In this document: positions 1 through 8,921 of the stretch, in pieces
How the letters are laid out: each line of letters opens with the position of its first letter
Position numbering within the stretch: the first letter of the stretch is position 1
Assembly (NCBI RefSeq): GCF_013409595.1
Contig: NZ_JACCBD010000001.1
Coordinates: 1,612,001-1,676,000, forward strand
Direction of reading: 5' to 3'
DNA: 64,000 bases
From: Leucobacter aridicollis
GTDB lineage: Bacteria > Actinomycetota > Actinomycetes > Actinomycetales > Microbacteriaceae
Notes under the pieces: model-generated
Database searches by the model: none
What the model was told of the DNA's origin: nothing
What the model saw: only the letters and a program-made list of their open reading frames with translations
Translations under genes and position numbers: made by a program

Positions 1-705
1 ATCGTGCTGCTGGGTGTTGGTGTCATCACCTGGGGCCTCATTATCTGGGCAACCATCGCGTACCGTCGCCGTAAGGGCCAGACCGGCCTTCCCGTGCAGC
101 TGCGCTACAACATGCCCATTGAGACGTTCTTCACGGTTGTCCCCGTGATCCTCGTGCTTGGTTTCTTCGCGTTCACCGCGCAGGAGCAGGCAAAGATCGA
201 GGCTCGCTACGACAACCCCGAGAACGTCGTTGAGGTGTTCGGCAAGCGCTGGGCATGGGACTTCAACTACATCAGCGACGACGTCCACTTCCAGGGCGTC
301 CAGGTGAAGACCGATGAGAAGGGTTCGGCTCTCCCCGAGACGATGCCCGTGCTCATGCTCCCCGTCGACAAGACGACGGAGATCCGCCTGGAGACTCGCG
401 ATGTCATCCACTCCTTCTGGGTCGTTGAGTACCTGTACAAGAAGGACATGATCCCCGGCCAGACCAACTACATGAGCTTCACGCCGACTGAAACCGGCAC
501 GTTCATGGGTAAGTGCGCCGAGCTCTGTGGCCAGGACCACTCGATGATGCTCTTCGAGCTTCAGGTTGTCGAGCAGGACGAGTACGACGCATACGTCGAG
601 TCGCTCCGCGCTGAGGGCAACACGGGCCGCGTCGGCGAAGAGGCGAACGCGAACATCGAGTCGTTCCACGGCGACGAGGCTCAGGCCCAGAACGAGAAGA
701 AGTAA
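1..705 (+). CDS. ctaC: cytochrome c oxidase subunit II (5' end outside window)
   Basis: Subunit II of the aa3-type oxidase; it takes electrons from the QcrC cytochrome c domain through the binuclear CuA centre and sits in the membrane with an outward cupredoxin domain. The reading frame is open from base 1, so the signal/lipoprotein region and first membrane helix are missing. A membrane segment is seen at the start of the visible part and another about residues 41-58 (counted from base 4). The CuA ligands are visible: His136, then the [12 protein letters not shown] motif with Cys171, Cys175, His179 and Met182. It is followed after 14 bases by ctaD on the same strand, the usual actinobacterial ctaC-ctaD-ctaF order. 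Confidence 0.95.
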   Translation: MVLLGVGVITWGLIIWATIAYRRRKGQTGLPVQLRYNMPIETFFTVVPVILVLGFFAFTAQEQAKIEARYDNPENVVEVFGKRWAWDFNYISDDVHFQGVQVKTDEKGSALPETMPVLMLPVDKTTEIRLETRDVIHSFWVVEYLYKKDMIPGQTNYMSFTPTETGTFMGKCAELCGQDHSMMLFELQVVEQDEYDAYVESLRAEGNTGRVGEEANANIESFHGDEAQAQNEKK

Positions 706-719
706 CGAGGGATAGAGAG

Positions 720-2366
720 ATGAAGAAGGGTAACATCATCGTTTCGTGGATGACATCCACGGATCACAAGGTGATCGGGTACATGTACCTGATTAGCTCC
801 TTCGTGTGGTTCCTTGTCGGCGGCCTCATGGCCCTGCTGATCCGCGCGCAGCTGTTCGCACCGGGCCTCGAGGTCATCGCCACCAAGGAACAGTACAACC
901 AGCTGTTCACCATGCACGGCACCATCATGCTGCTCATGTTTGCAACGCCGCTCTTTGCCGGCTTCGCGAACGTCATGATGCCGCTGCAGATCGGTGCCCC
1001 GGACGTCGCGTTCCCGCGACTCAACGCCTTCGCGTTCTGGCTCTACACCTTCGGCTCGCTCATCGCGGTCGGTGGCTTCCTCACCCCGCAGGGCGCGGCA
1101 TCGTTCGGCTGGTTCGCGTACGCGCCGCTGTCTGACGTGACCTACTCGCCTGGCGTCGGTGGAAACCTCTGGGTGCTCGGCCTCGGTATTGCCGGCTTCG
1201 GCACCATCATGGGTGGCGTGAACTTCATCACCACCATCATCACGATGCGTGCGCCTGGCATGACCATGTGGCGCATGTCCGTGTTCACCTGGAACACGCT
1301 CGTCACCTCGCTCCTCGTGATCCTGGTCTTCCCCGTGCTCGCGGCCGCGTTCTTCGGACTCGCTGCCGACCGTATCTTCGGCGCTCAGATCTACAGCGGC
1401 GAAGGCGGAGCAATCCTCTGGCAGCACCTCTTCTGGTTCTTCGGCCACCCCGAGGTGTACATCATCGCGCTGCCGTTCTTCGGCATCGTCTCCGAGATCT
1501 TCCCGGTGTTCAGCCGCAAGCCGATCTTCGGATACAAGACGCTGATCTACGCGACGATCGCGATCGCCGCGCTGTCGATGACCGTGTGGGCGCACCACAT
1601 GTACGTCACCGGTTCCGTCCTGCTGCCGTTCTTCGCCCTGATGACGATGCTCATCGCGGTCCCGACCGGCGTCAAGATCTTCAACTGGCTGGGTACGATG
1701 TGGCGTGGCTCGATCACGTTCGAGACCCCGATGCTCTGGTCGCTCGGCTTCCTCGTGACCTTCGTGTTCGGCGGCCTCACCGGCGTCATCCTCGCCTCGC
1801 CCGCGCTCGACTTCCACCTCTCGGACACCTACTTCGTCGTGGCACACTTCCACTACGTCGTGTTCGGCACGGTCGTCTTCGCGATGTTCGCCGGCTTCTA
1901 CTTCTGGTGGCCCAAGTGGACCGGCAAGATGCTCAACGAGCGCCTCGGCAAGATTCACTTCTGGGTCCTGTTCATCGGCTTCCACACGACGTTCCTCGTG
2001 CAGCACTGGCTCGGCGTCATGGCAATGCCCCGCCGCTACTACACCTACCTGCCTGAGGACGGCATCACCTGGGGCAACCAGCTGTCGACGATCGGCGCGG
2101 TTATCCTTGGCGCCTCGATGATCCCCTTCCTGCTCAACGTGTACATCACGTCGCGTCGCGCACCGAAGGTGACCGTCAACGACCCGTGGGGCTACGGCCG
2201 CTCGCTCGAGTGGGCAACCTCTTGCCCGCCGCCGCGCCACAACTTCACCTCGATTCCGCGTATTCGCACCGAGTCGCCGGCGTTCGATCTCAATCACCCC
2301 GAGGTGAGTGGCATCGAGCAGCCCAAGCCCGCCTCGGTTCCCGAGTTCGTCGAGCCGACGAAGTAA
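720..2366 (+). CDS. ctaD: cytochrome c oxidase subunit I
   Basis: Catalytic heme-copper subunit (548 aa) that reduces O2 to water and pumps protons. Twelve hydrophobic helices are expected and many are evident. Seen motifs: an early His in a MHGTIM context (low-spin heme a ligand), GHPEVY (CuB His with the cross-linked Tyr), WAHHMY (two CuB His) and HFHYVV (heme a and a3 ligands). Start ATG lies just after a GAGGGATAGAGAG purine run. It is in an operon with ctaC upstream and ctaF 18 bases downstream. Length and motifs are normal for the family. Confidence 0.97.
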   Translation: MKKGNIIVSWMTSTDHKVIGYMYLISSFVWFLVGGLMALLIRAQLFAPGLEVIATKEQYNQLFTMHGTIMLLMFATPLFAGFANVMMPLQIGAPDVAFPRLNAFAFWLYTFGSLIAVGGFLTPQGAASFGWFAYAPLSDVTYSPGVGGNLWVLGLGIAGFGTIMGGVNFITTIITMRAPGMTMWRMSVFTWNTLVTSLLVILVFPVLAAAFFGLAADRIFGAQIYSGEGGAILWQHLFWFFGHPEVYIIALPFFGIVSEIFPVFSRKPIFGYKTLIYATIAIAALSMTVWAHHMYVTGSVLLPFFALMTMLIAVPTGVKIFNWLGTMWRGSITFETPMLWSLGFLVTFVFGGLTGVILASPALDFHLSDTYFVVAHFHYVVFGTVVFAMFAGFYFWWPKWTGKMLNERLGKIHFWVLFIGFHTTFLVQHWLGVMAMPRRYYTYLPEDGITWGNQLSTIGAVILGASMIPFLLNVYITSRRAPKVTVNDPWGYGRSLEWATSCPPPRHNFTSIPRIRTESPAFDLNHPEVSGIEQPKPASVPEFVEPTK

Positions 2367-2384
2367 CCAGAGGAGCTATTCGCT

Positions 2385-2807
2385 ATGAAATCGAACATCG
2401 TCATCCTCTGGGTGCTCACCGCGTACTTCGCAGTACTCGGTGCGGTCTACACGATCTGGAACCTGATCGAGCACGGCTACGTTGAGTGGTCGGGGAGCGC
2501 GACAATCATTGGCGCCGCGTTCCTTGGCGGATTCATCGCCGTCTACCTCATGCTGACCCAGCGCAAGCAGGGCGGCGTGCTGATCGAGGACCGCGACGAT
2601 TCGGACATCGACGATGGGGATCCTGAGCTCGGCGAGTTCAGCCCCTGGAGCTGGTGGCCGCTCGTGCTGGCACTCGCGATTTCGCTGGTCGTGCTCGGCA
2701 TGTGCCTCGGGTTCAACTTCTGGATCTCATTCCTGTCGCTGCCGCTCGTGATCGTCAGCATCGTGGGCTGGGTCTACGAGTACTACCGCGGACACTTCGC
2801 GAGGTAA
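2385..2807 (+). CDS. ctaF: cytochrome c oxidase subunit IV, actinobacterial type
   Basis: Small accessory oxidase subunit of 140 aa specific to Actinobacteria. Four hydrophobic segments are visible (approximately residues 6-28, 37-56, 87-106, 108-130), separated by an acidic loop rich in Asp/Glu (EDRDDSDIDDGDPELGE). An AGAGGAG ribosome-binding site precedes the ATG by about 10 bases. It follows ctaD directly, which together with length and topology makes the call firm; sequence motifs alone would be weak because the family is poorly conserved. Confidence 0.9.
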   Translation: MKSNIVILWVLTAYFAVLGAVYTIWNLIEHGYVEWSGSATIIGAAFLGGFIAVYLMLTQRKQGGVLIEDRDDSDIDDGDPELGEFSPWSWWPLVLALAISLVVLGMCLGFNFWISFLSLPLVIVSIVGWVYEYYRGHFAR

Positions 2808-2816
2808 CTAGACATC

Positions 2817-3260
2817 GTGGCAATCACCATTCGCCGGGGCCAGGCCGAGGACGCGGAAGCGCTCCTCGGCCTGGCCCGTCAGTTCACCACTGGCCGCGAG
2901 CCCATTGGCCGTGACGACTTCCAGGTCGCCTACGACAACGTGCTCCGCCGCCGTGACCAAGAGACCAATGTGCTCTTCGTAGCCGAGTCCGATGGCGTCA
3001 TCGCCGGCTACTCCCTCATGACCGTCTCCCGGCTGCTCCACGCTCCGGGACTCACCGCTCACCTCCAGGAGATCGTCGTCGACGAAGCCTCTCGAGGCCT
3101 CGGCATCGGCGATCGCCTGATGTCCGCGAACGAGCACTACTGCATGGGACGAGGCGTGCGTCAGCTGTCGGCTTCGACGGCGCGTATCGGCTCGTTCTAC
3201 AACCACCGCGGCTTCGAGGCTGTCGGTGAGCACTACCGCAAGATTCTCGAGCTGGAATAG
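2817..3260 (+). CDS. GNAT-family N-acetyltransferase
   Basis: Predicted acetyl-CoA-dependent N-acetyltransferase of 147 aa; the substrate is unknown. The central strand LQEIVVDEASRGLGIGDRLM contains the acetyl-CoA pyrophosphate-binding motif A (R-G-L-G-I-G) and the C-terminal SFYNHRGFEAVGEHYRK is a typical GNAT motif B region. The GTG start begins 9 bases after the ctaF stop, so it may be co-transcribed with the oxidase genes. No functional link to respiration can be read from the sequence. Confidence 0.85.
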   Translation: MAITIRRGQAEDAEALLGLARQFTTGREPIGRDDFQVAYDNVLRRRDQETNVLFVAESDGVIAGYSLMTVSRLLHAPGLTAHLQEIVVDEASRGLGIGDRLMSANEHYCMGRGVRQLSASTARIGSFYNHRGFEAVGEHYRKILELE

Positions 3261-3263
3261 GCC

Positions 3264-3692
3264 TTGAGTGGCGCCTCGCTTCGCGCTGCCACCGGTGCAC
3301 GTCGACCCCGTCGACGCCCGGGGGAGAACCGAGCGGGCTTGATTATCGCCGGAACCATTGAGTTCGGGCTGCACGGGTACGCCGGCGCGCAGACTTCCGC
3401 AATCGCGGTGCGCGCCGGCGTTTCTCAACCCAACGTCTACGCAAACTTCGCGTCAAAGCGCGAGCTGTTCCTTGCCTGTATCGGCGAGCTCCCACTGGTG
3501 GTCGAGGAACTAGCCCCGGGCGGGCAGCTGGAGGAGCAGCACGCGCTGCTCTTGTTTCAGGCGGTCGCCGCGGTGCGCGAACCTGCGCTGTCGCCCGAGC
3601 TTGGCGAGCTCCTGCGCGAACTTCGCTCCAGCCTTGGCGCCGCCCGCTTCTCTGATGCGCTCTCAGGGGCGGCCGCGATCCTGCTCCGCTGA
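3264..3692 (+). CDS. short TetR/AcrR-family regulator, possibly C-terminally truncated
   Basis: Residues about 24-70 hold a TetR helix-turn-helix: a helix ending in EFGLHGYAG, then TSAIAVRAGVSQPNVYANFASKRELF. The protein is 142 aa, whereas TetR regulators are usually 180-220 aa, so the ligand-binding C-terminal domain is short. It begins with TTG three bases after the upstream GNAT stop, which suggests translational coupling. The gene is followed by a long gene-free stretch, in which the missing C-terminal part may have decayed. DNA binding is plausible; the regulated gene and ligand are unknown. Confidence 0.7.
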   Translation: MSGASLRAATGARRPRRRPGENRAGLIIAGTIEFGLHGYAGAQTSAIAVRAGVSQPNVYANFASKRELFLACIGELPLVVEELAPGGQLEEQHALLLFQAVAAVREPALSPELGELLRELRSSLGAARFSDALSGAAAILLR

Positions 3693-4515
3693 CGGCAGTG
3701 CCGGGCCCCACTGGCGTGGGGCGCCCCACTGCGCCCCGCCCCGCGCTCTGGCCGCGTTCTGCAACGACGCGGCGCAGCGAGGCGCTCGGCAGCGCTCTGC
3801 CGTGACGCGGCGCGCTGCCCTCACCTGATCCTCTCACGTCCAAATTTTCCATTCCACTTGAAACGGCGCGGCTATTTGGGGATGAAGCGAAAATTTGAGG
3901 GGGTTTGGACGCGCTTGAGGCGCAGACGACTACACCGCCGGCGGCGCTCGAGTGATGAATGATGCGCGTTGGGCCGTGTGCGGCTCCGAGGTCAGAGTTA
4001 CGCTGACAACGGCGACCGCGGCCCCTCTGCGCGTCCGAGCGTGAGCTGTGGGGCGTTGGCGAGGCCTCGAGAGGATGCGATCCGCCCCGGGGACCCACCC
4101 TCAGAGAGACACGGCAACACGCTACGGGCTCCAGGTACCTGAGAGGGCACGAATGGCCGCGTAAGGACCTTGGGGACGTCAGCCCAGCCTCGGATCCAAT
4201 ATGGGTGTACTCGAACACCGGGGTGCGCCTTCTGGGCCCGGCTACGGTGCTGGGCCCATTCATCTGGCCGCACTGACGACAGGCAGCGTCTACGCCTCAC
4301 TGGTAGTGGCGTAGCCCTGCACCACCCGACAGATTGCGCCTGAGGGGCGCTGGGCTACAAGGCACCCTTCCGGTAGGGGAGCGAGATGCGCAGGCGGAAT
4401 AGGTGAGAGAGAGCGGCGCGGCGTCGCGCACATGGCCCGCCCCGGTGTTGAGTGTGGACCACGCTCGATGCAGGAACGCCTGAAGGCCGGCGCAGCATGA
4501 GCCCGGCAAACGAGA
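3693..4515. other. ~820-bp stretch without a recognisable gene
   Basis: No open frame here has a plausible protein. Frames on both strands are Arg/Ser/Pro-rich shadows. It contains an AT-rich island at 3837-3911 that is unlike its surroundings and holds two nested inverted repeats: CGTCCAAA (3837-3844) with TTTGGACG (3904-3911), and CAAATTTTC (3841-3849) with GAAAATTTG (3889-3897). A weak hairpin is at about 4290-4315. No match to tmRNA, RNase P RNA, SRP RNA or a tRNA was recognised by eye. It may be decayed coding sequence, a regulatory region or an unannotated RNA. Confidence 0.5.
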
Positions 4516-4549
4516 AGACCCCCACCGAGCATAAGCTCGGTGGGGGTCT
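4516..4549 (-). terminator. strong hairpin terminator after qcrB
   Basis: Perfect 15-bp stem AGACCCCCACCGAGC / GCTCGGTGGGGGTCT with a 4-base ATAA loop, 22 bases after the qcrB stop codon on the minus strand. It probably ends the ctaE-qcrCAB transcript. It could also stop plus-strand transcription coming through the preceding stretch. Confidence 0.85.
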
Positions 4550-4571
4550 CTCTCAGCGAGGAGAACTCGAC

Positions 4572-6185
4572 CTAGTGGCCGTGGTCCTTGCTCGACTCGA
4601 TCTCGCCCTGCGTCGGCGGCACGATGCGGTCCTCGAAGAACCAGCGCGTGAAGCCTGCACGCAGACGCTTCCCGAAGGGGATGCGGCCGTCGTCGTTCGG
4701 ACGGAGCATGACGGGTGCGTAGTCGTGGTAGCTCACAAGCTCCCAGCGCTCGTAGTCGCTGACGGGCTTGTGGACCTCGACGAACTCGCCGCCGGGGAGG
4801 CGGACGATGCGACCCGACTCGTAGCCGTGAAGCGCGATCGAGCGATCCTTCTTCTGGAGCGCGAGGCAGATGCGCTTCGTGACGATGTACGCAACGATCG
4901 GTCCGACGATGAGCAGCGCCTGCAGCGCGTGGATAACGCCCTCAATGGAGAGCTGGAAGTGCGTCGCCATCAGGTCGGAGCTCGCAGCTGCCCACATGAC
5001 CGCGTAGAACGTGACGCCAGCTGCACCGATAGCGGTACGGGTCGGCGCGTTGCGCGGGCGGTCGAGGATGTGGTGCTCGCGCTTGTCGCCGGTGACCCAC
5101 GCCTCAATGAAGGGGTAGATCGCGACGAGCACGATGAAGCCGCCCATGATGATCACGGGGATCAGCATGTTCCACGACCAGGTGTAGCCGAACCACTCGG
5201 TCTCGAGCCCCGGCGGGATCAGACGCAGCATGCCGTCGGCGAAGCCGATGTACCAGTCAGGCTGGGTACCCGCGGAGACGGGGGAGGGATCGTACGGTCC
5301 GTACATCCACACCGCGTTAATTCCGAAGAACGTCGCGATCAGCACGATCACACCGAACACGATGAAGAAGAAGCCGCCGGCCTTCGCCGCGTATGCGGGG
5401 AGCACGGGGTAGCCAACAACGTTGCCCTGGGTCTTGCCCGGGCCGGGGTACTGCGTGTGCTTGTGGATGACCACGAACATGAGGTGCAGTGCGACGAAGA
5501 GGATCACCAGTGCCGGAAGCACCATGATGTGGAGCATGTACAGGCGGCCGACAATGTCGACGCCGGGGAACTCGCCACCGAAGAAGAGGAAGGAGAGCCA
5601 GGTACCCACAACAGGGAACGACTTCAGGAGGCCGTCGATGATGCGGAGGCCGTTACCCGAGAGAACGTCGTCGGGGAGCGAGTAGCCGGTGAAGCCCTCG
5701 CCCATCGCCAGGATGAAGAGGACGAAGCCGATGACCCAGTTGAGCTCGCGCGGCTTGCGGAATGCGCCGGTGAAGAAGATGCGGAGCATGTGCAGGCCGA
5801 TCGATGCCACGAACAGCAGGGCCGCCCAGTGGTGGACCTGACGCATCAGGAGGCCGCCGCGAACCGAGAACGACAGGTCGACAGTCGACGCCATCGCGGC
5901 CGACATCTCGAGACCCTTCATCGGGACGAACGGGCCGTCGTAGACGACCTCAGCCATCGTCGCCTGGAAGAACAGCGTGAGGAACGTGCCCGAAAGCAGG
6001 ATCACGACGAAGCTGTACAGGGCGACCTCGCCGAGGAGGAACGACCAGTGATCGGGGAAGACCTTACGACCGAACTCCTTGACTGCAACGCCAACCTTCG
6101 TGCGCTCGTCGATGTAGTTCGCCGCCTTGGCGGTGAAGGTGCTTGAACCGCTCTGCTGAGTCGGCTTTTCAGTTACGGTGCTCAC
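4572..6185 (-). CDS. qcrB: cytochrome bc1 complex, cytochrome b subunit
   Basis: Membrane cytochrome b of the menaquinol:cytochrome c oxidoreductase (537 aa). Heme-ligating His pairs are visible in the helices HHWAALLFVASIGLHMLR and LHIMVLPALVILFVALHLMFVVIHKH. The C-terminal half carries further helices and an ~130-aa cytoplasmic extension, as is usual for actinobacterial QcrB, ending DHGH. Its start overlaps the qcrA stop by 4 bases (ATGA), so translation is coupled. It is last in the ctaE-qcrC-qcrA-qcrB operon. Confidence 0.97.
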   Translation of the reverse strand: MSTVTEKPTQQSGSSTFTAKAANYIDERTKVGVAVKEFGRKVFPDHWSFLLGEVALYSFVVILLSGTFLTLFFQATMAEVVYDGPFVPMKGLEMSAAMASTVDLSFSVRGGLLMRQVHHWAALLFVASIGLHMLRIFFTGAFRKPRELNWVIGFVLFILAMGEGFTGYSLPDDVLSGNGLRIIDGLLKSFPVVGTWLSFLFFGGEFPGVDIVGRLYMLHIMVLPALVILFVALHLMFVVIHKHTQYPGPGKTQGNVVGYPVLPAYAAKAGGFFFIVFGVIVLIATFFGINAVWMYGPYDPSPVSAGTQPDWYIGFADGMLRLIPPGLETEWFGYTWSWNMLIPVIIMGGFIVLVAIYPFIEAWVTGDKREHHILDRPRNAPTRTAIGAAGVTFYAVMWAAASSDLMATHFQLSIEGVIHALQALLIVGPIVAYIVTKRICLALQKKDRSIALHGYESGRIVRLPGGEFVEVHKPVSDYERWELVSYHDYAPVMLRPNDDGRIPFGKRLRAGFTRWFFEDRIVPPTQGEIESSKDHGH

Positions 6186-7270
6186 TTGAGGCGCTCCCAG
6201 TAGCTCGGACCAACAGGTTCAGTGAAGTCGCTGCGCGCGATGAGGTAGCCATCAGCGTCGACCGTGATCGGCAGCTGGGGCAGCGGGCGCTTCGCCGGGC
6301 CGAAGATGACCTTCGCCTCGTCCGCGACGTCGAACTGCGACTGGTGGCAGGGGCACAGCAGGTGGTGGGTGTGCTGCTCGTTCAGGGCAACGGGGCAACC
6401 GACGTGCGTGCAGACCTTCGAGTACGCGACGATGCCGTTGTACGACCAGTCCTTGCGCTCGGGGCGCTCCTTGAGATCCTTCTCGTCGAGACGGATAAGG
6501 AGAACGATGGCCTTCGCCTTCTCGTTGAGGACGTCCTTCGCAGTGCCGAGGTTCTCGGGCACGACGTGGAACACGGAGCCGACGGTGACGTCAGCGGCGC
6601 GGATAGCCTCGCCGACCTTGTGGCCGCCGTTGTCGCGTGCCAGGCGGATGCCCTTGTCCCACATGGTGTGGCGAAGCACCTCAACGGGGTCGATGTCCTG
6701 CGGGGCGAGGCTGCGCAGCAGCGTGATGCCGGGAAGCGGGAACGCGATCAGCGCGCCGAGGAGGCTGTTGCGCACGAGGGTACGGCGCGAGAAGCCCGAT
6801 TCCTCGTCAGCGACGGCGAATACCTCTGCAGCGGTCTCGCGGGTCTCCTCGTCGCTCGGCGTCGGGTGACGCAGATCGATCGCCTCGACGTCCGACATGA
6901 GCGACTTGCCCCAGTGGACAGCGCCGATGCCGAGCGCAAGCAGTGCGAGTGCCATGCCCGAGCCGACGAAGATGGTGTGCAGGCGGATAGCCGCCGGGTC
7001 ACCGGTCTCGATCGGGAAGAACATGTAGGCAAGCACCGAACCGAGGCTGCCAACGATTGAGAGGTAGAAGAGGGAGTAAACAGCGCGCTCTGCGCTCTTC
7101 TCCTTCTTAGGATCCAGCTCCGTCACACGCTTGCGGTGCGGGGGAAGGCCCGGGTTCTGCACGGCGTCACTCGAAATGACCGCGGCACCAGCCGAAGACA
7201 CCTCCGCGCCGTGGCTCTGGGCGGCAACAACGGCGCTATCGCCGCCGCTGCTCTTCGCTTCCTCTGCCAT
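6182..7270 (-). CDS. qcrA: cytochrome bc1 complex, Rieske iron-sulfur subunit
   Basis: Rieske [2Fe-2S] protein of 362 aa that passes electrons from menaquinol to QcrC. The cluster motifs CTHVGC and CPCHQS are present near the C-terminus, followed by FGPAKRPLPQLPI. Three membrane segments precede them (about residues 64-83, 96-118 and 167-190), as in actinobacterial QcrA rather than the single anchor of mitochondria. The N-terminal ~60 residues are Ala/Ser-rich and charged. It lies between qcrC and qcrB. Confidence 0.97.
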   Translation of the reverse strand: MAEEAKSSGGDSAVVAAQSHGAEVSSAGAAVISSDAVQNPGLPPHRKRVTELDPKKEKSAERAVYSLFYLSIVGSLGSVLAYMFFPIETGDPAAIRLHTIFVGSGMALALLALGIGAVHWGKSLMSDVEAIDLRHPTPSDEETRETAAEVFAVADEESGFSRRTLVRNSLLGALIAFPLPGITLLRSLAPQDIDPVEVLRHTMWDKGIRLARDNGGHKVGEAIRAADVTVGSVFHVVPENLGTAKDVLNEKAKAIVLLIRLDEKDLKERPERKDWSYNGIVAYSKVCTHVGCPVALNEQHTHHLLCPCHQSQFDVADEAKVIFGPAKRPLPQLPITVDADGYLIARSDFTEPVGPSYWERLK

Positions 7271-7315
7271 TTTGCTCCTTGATTCCTGAAAAATTGAGAT
7301 GCTGTGCGATGTCGA

Positions 7316-8119
7316 CTAGTTCGACTTCGCGGTGACCCAAACGGTGAGTGCGACGATCGAGCCGAGCCCGATGATCCAGATGAACAGACCCTCAGCAACC
7401 GGGCCGATCGAGCCGAGCGAGAAACCGCCGATCGAAGGCTTGTCCTCAATGTACTTGAGGTAGGTGATGATGTCGGCCTTCTGCTCAGGCGTGATGTTCG
7501 CGTCGCTGAAGACGGGCATGTTCTGCGGGCCGGTCACCATAGCGTTGTAGATGTGCGTCGGCTCGACACCGGTCAGCGGGGGAGCCCACTTGCCCTGGGT
7601 CAGCGCGCCACCTGCGCCGGCGACGTTGTGGCACATCGCGCAGTTGATGCGGAACAGTTCGCCACCGCGGGCCGCATCGCCGTCAGCCGCGAGCAGCTTC
7701 GGGTCGGGAAGCTCGGGTCCCGGGGCGAGCGAAGCCACATACGCAGCCATCTGGAGCGTCTGCTCCTCGGTGAACTGCTTCGGCTTGACCATGCCCTGCG
7801 GGCCCTGGAACGCGAGGGGCATGCGGCCGGTGCCAACCTGGAAGTGCACGGAAGCCGCGCCCACGCCGATCAGCGAGGGGCCGTCTTCGCCGGAGCCCTG
7901 AGCGCCCATGCCGTGGCAGGTCGCGCAGTTTGCGGCGAAGAGCTTTTCGCCTTCCTTAATGACGGCGGGGGAGGAGAGATCTACCTCAGCGGTCGCAGAC
8001 GTGGTGCTGATACCTGCGTATGCGGCACCGGTGACAACCAGGCCGACTGCGAGCAGTGCGGCGGTCGCGAGTGGGTGACGACGACCCGACTTTGCTGGGT
8101 TCTTCTTGGCGCGAGCCAT
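7316..8119 (-). CDS. qcrC: cytochrome bc1 complex, diheme cytochrome c subunit
   Basis: Membrane-anchored diheme cytochrome c (267 aa) that replaces a soluble cytochrome c in the actinobacterial supercomplex and hands electrons to CtaC. Both heme-binding motifs are visible, CATCHGMG near residue 65 and CAMCHNVAG near residue 160. There is an N-terminal signal/anchor (HPLATAALLAVGLVVTGAAYA) and a C-terminal helix (VAEGLFIWIIGLGSIVALTVWV). A CAGGAG ribosome-binding site precedes the ATG. It follows ctaE by 20 bases. Confidence 0.97.
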   Translation of the reverse strand: MARAKKNPAKSGRRHPLATAALLAVGLVVTGAAYAGISTTSATAEVDLSSPAVIKEGEKLFAANCATCHGMGAQGSGEDGPSLIGVGAASVHFQVGTGRMPLAFQGPQGMVKPKQFTEEQTLQMAAYVASLAPGPELPDPKLLAADGDAARGGELFRINCAMCHNVAGAGGALTQGKWAPPLTGVEPTHIYNAMVTGPQNMPVFSDANITPEQKADIITYLKYIEDKPSIGGFSLGSIGPVAEGLFIWIIGLGSIVALTVWVTAKSN

Positions 8120-8139
8120 GATGTCAATTGCTCCTGACT

Positions 8140-8769
8140 CTACTTAATGACGTAGATGATGTAGAAGAGGATGATCCAGACGATGTCGACGAAGTGCCAG
8201 TAGTAGGACACGACGACGGCGGTCGTCTCCTCCTTGTGCGTGAAGTTCTTGACCGCGTAGATGCGGCCGATCACGAGGAGGAAGGCAAAGAGACCCAGGG
8301 CGACGTGAATGCCGTGGAAGCCGGTGGCGAGGTAGAACGCGGAGCCGTAGGGATCGCTCGAGAGCGTCACTCCCTCGGACACGAAGACCGCGTACTCGTA
8401 GGACTGGCCAGCAACGAAGGTGGCGCCCATGAAGAACGTGAGGTAGAACCATTCGACGGTTCCCCACTTCGCCGGGCTCCAGCCGGTGCGTCGCGGCTGC
8501 ATCCGCTCGGCGGCGAACACGCCTGCCTGAGCGGTGAAGGACGAAAGCACCAGGATGGACGTGTTGATAAGCGCAAAGGTGAAGTTGTGCTTCGAGGTCT
8601 GTTCGGCCCACAACTCGGGATTCATTGCCCGGAGTGTGAAGTAAATCGCGAACAGGCCAGCGAAGAACATGACCTCGCTGCCGAGCCACACGATCGTGCC
8701 TACGGCGACGCCGTTCGGTCGCTTCACCGCGGGCACGGCTGACTTGGTATTCATAGTGGTCGTTGTCAC
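8140..8769 (-). CDS. ctaE: cytochrome c oxidase subunit III
   Basis: Subunit III of the aa3 oxidase (209 aa), a non-catalytic membrane subunit that stabilises proton uptake. Five hydrophobic helices are seen, with motifs [28 protein letters not shown] and the terminal [20 protein letters not shown] that are diagnostic for the family. The GTG start at 8769 is chosen because a -10-like CATAAT ends 6 bases before it, which fits a leaderless transcript; an ATG 15 bases further in is the alternative. First gene of ctaE-qcrCAB. Confidence 0.96.
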   Translation of the reverse strand: MTTTTMNTKSAVPAVKRPNGVAVGTIVWLGSEVMFFAGLFAIYFTLRAMNPELWAEQTSKHNFTFALINTSILVLSSFTAQAGVFAAERMQPRRTGWSPAKWGTVEWFYLTFFMGATFVAGQSYEYAVFVSEGVTLSSDPYGSAFYLATGFHGIHVALGLFAFLLVIGRIYAVKNFTHKEETTAVVVSYYWHFVDIVWIILFYIIYVIK

Positions 8770-8775
8770 CCTTCC

Positions 8776-8781
8776 ATTATG
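8776..8781 (-). promoter_or_regulatory. ctaE: -10 hexamer of a probable leaderless ctaE-qcrCAB promoter
   Basis: On the minus strand CATAAT is followed by six bases (GGAAGG) and the GTG start of ctaE. This is the spacing of a -10 element to +1, so the mRNA probably begins at the start codon. No convincing -35 was seen. Confidence 0.5.
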
Positions 8782-8909
8782 GCTGAAAGTTTGGTGTGGA
8801 TTTTCACTGATCCTCGGCGCGCCGAATAATCTGTGGCAAATACCGTTACAGCCTACCCCGCTTGCTCACGTTGATGGACCACTTCGCCCGGGGCGCGGCG
8901 TGTCGTCAC

Positions 8910-8915
8910 TAGGAT
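8910..8915 (+). promoter_or_regulatory. trpD: -10 hexamer of a probable leaderless trpD promoter
   Basis: TAGGAT (TANNNT class) lies exactly six bases before the trpD ATG at 8922, and there is no Shine-Dalgarno sequence. This is the pattern of leaderless actinobacterial mRNAs. The -35 is not evident. Confidence 0.5.
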
Positions 8916-8921
8916 TGTCTC

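Noticed and set aside
681..2297. 538-codon open frame antisense to ctaD, rich in Glu, Arg, His and Asp
   Set aside because: Antisense shadow of a certain gene; such long open frames are normal in high-GC DNA and this one has no domain or helical pattern.
4452..6146. 564-codon open frame antisense to qcrB
   Set aside because: Shadow of qcrB; composition is Asp/Glu/Arg/His-rich and lacks any recognisable motif.
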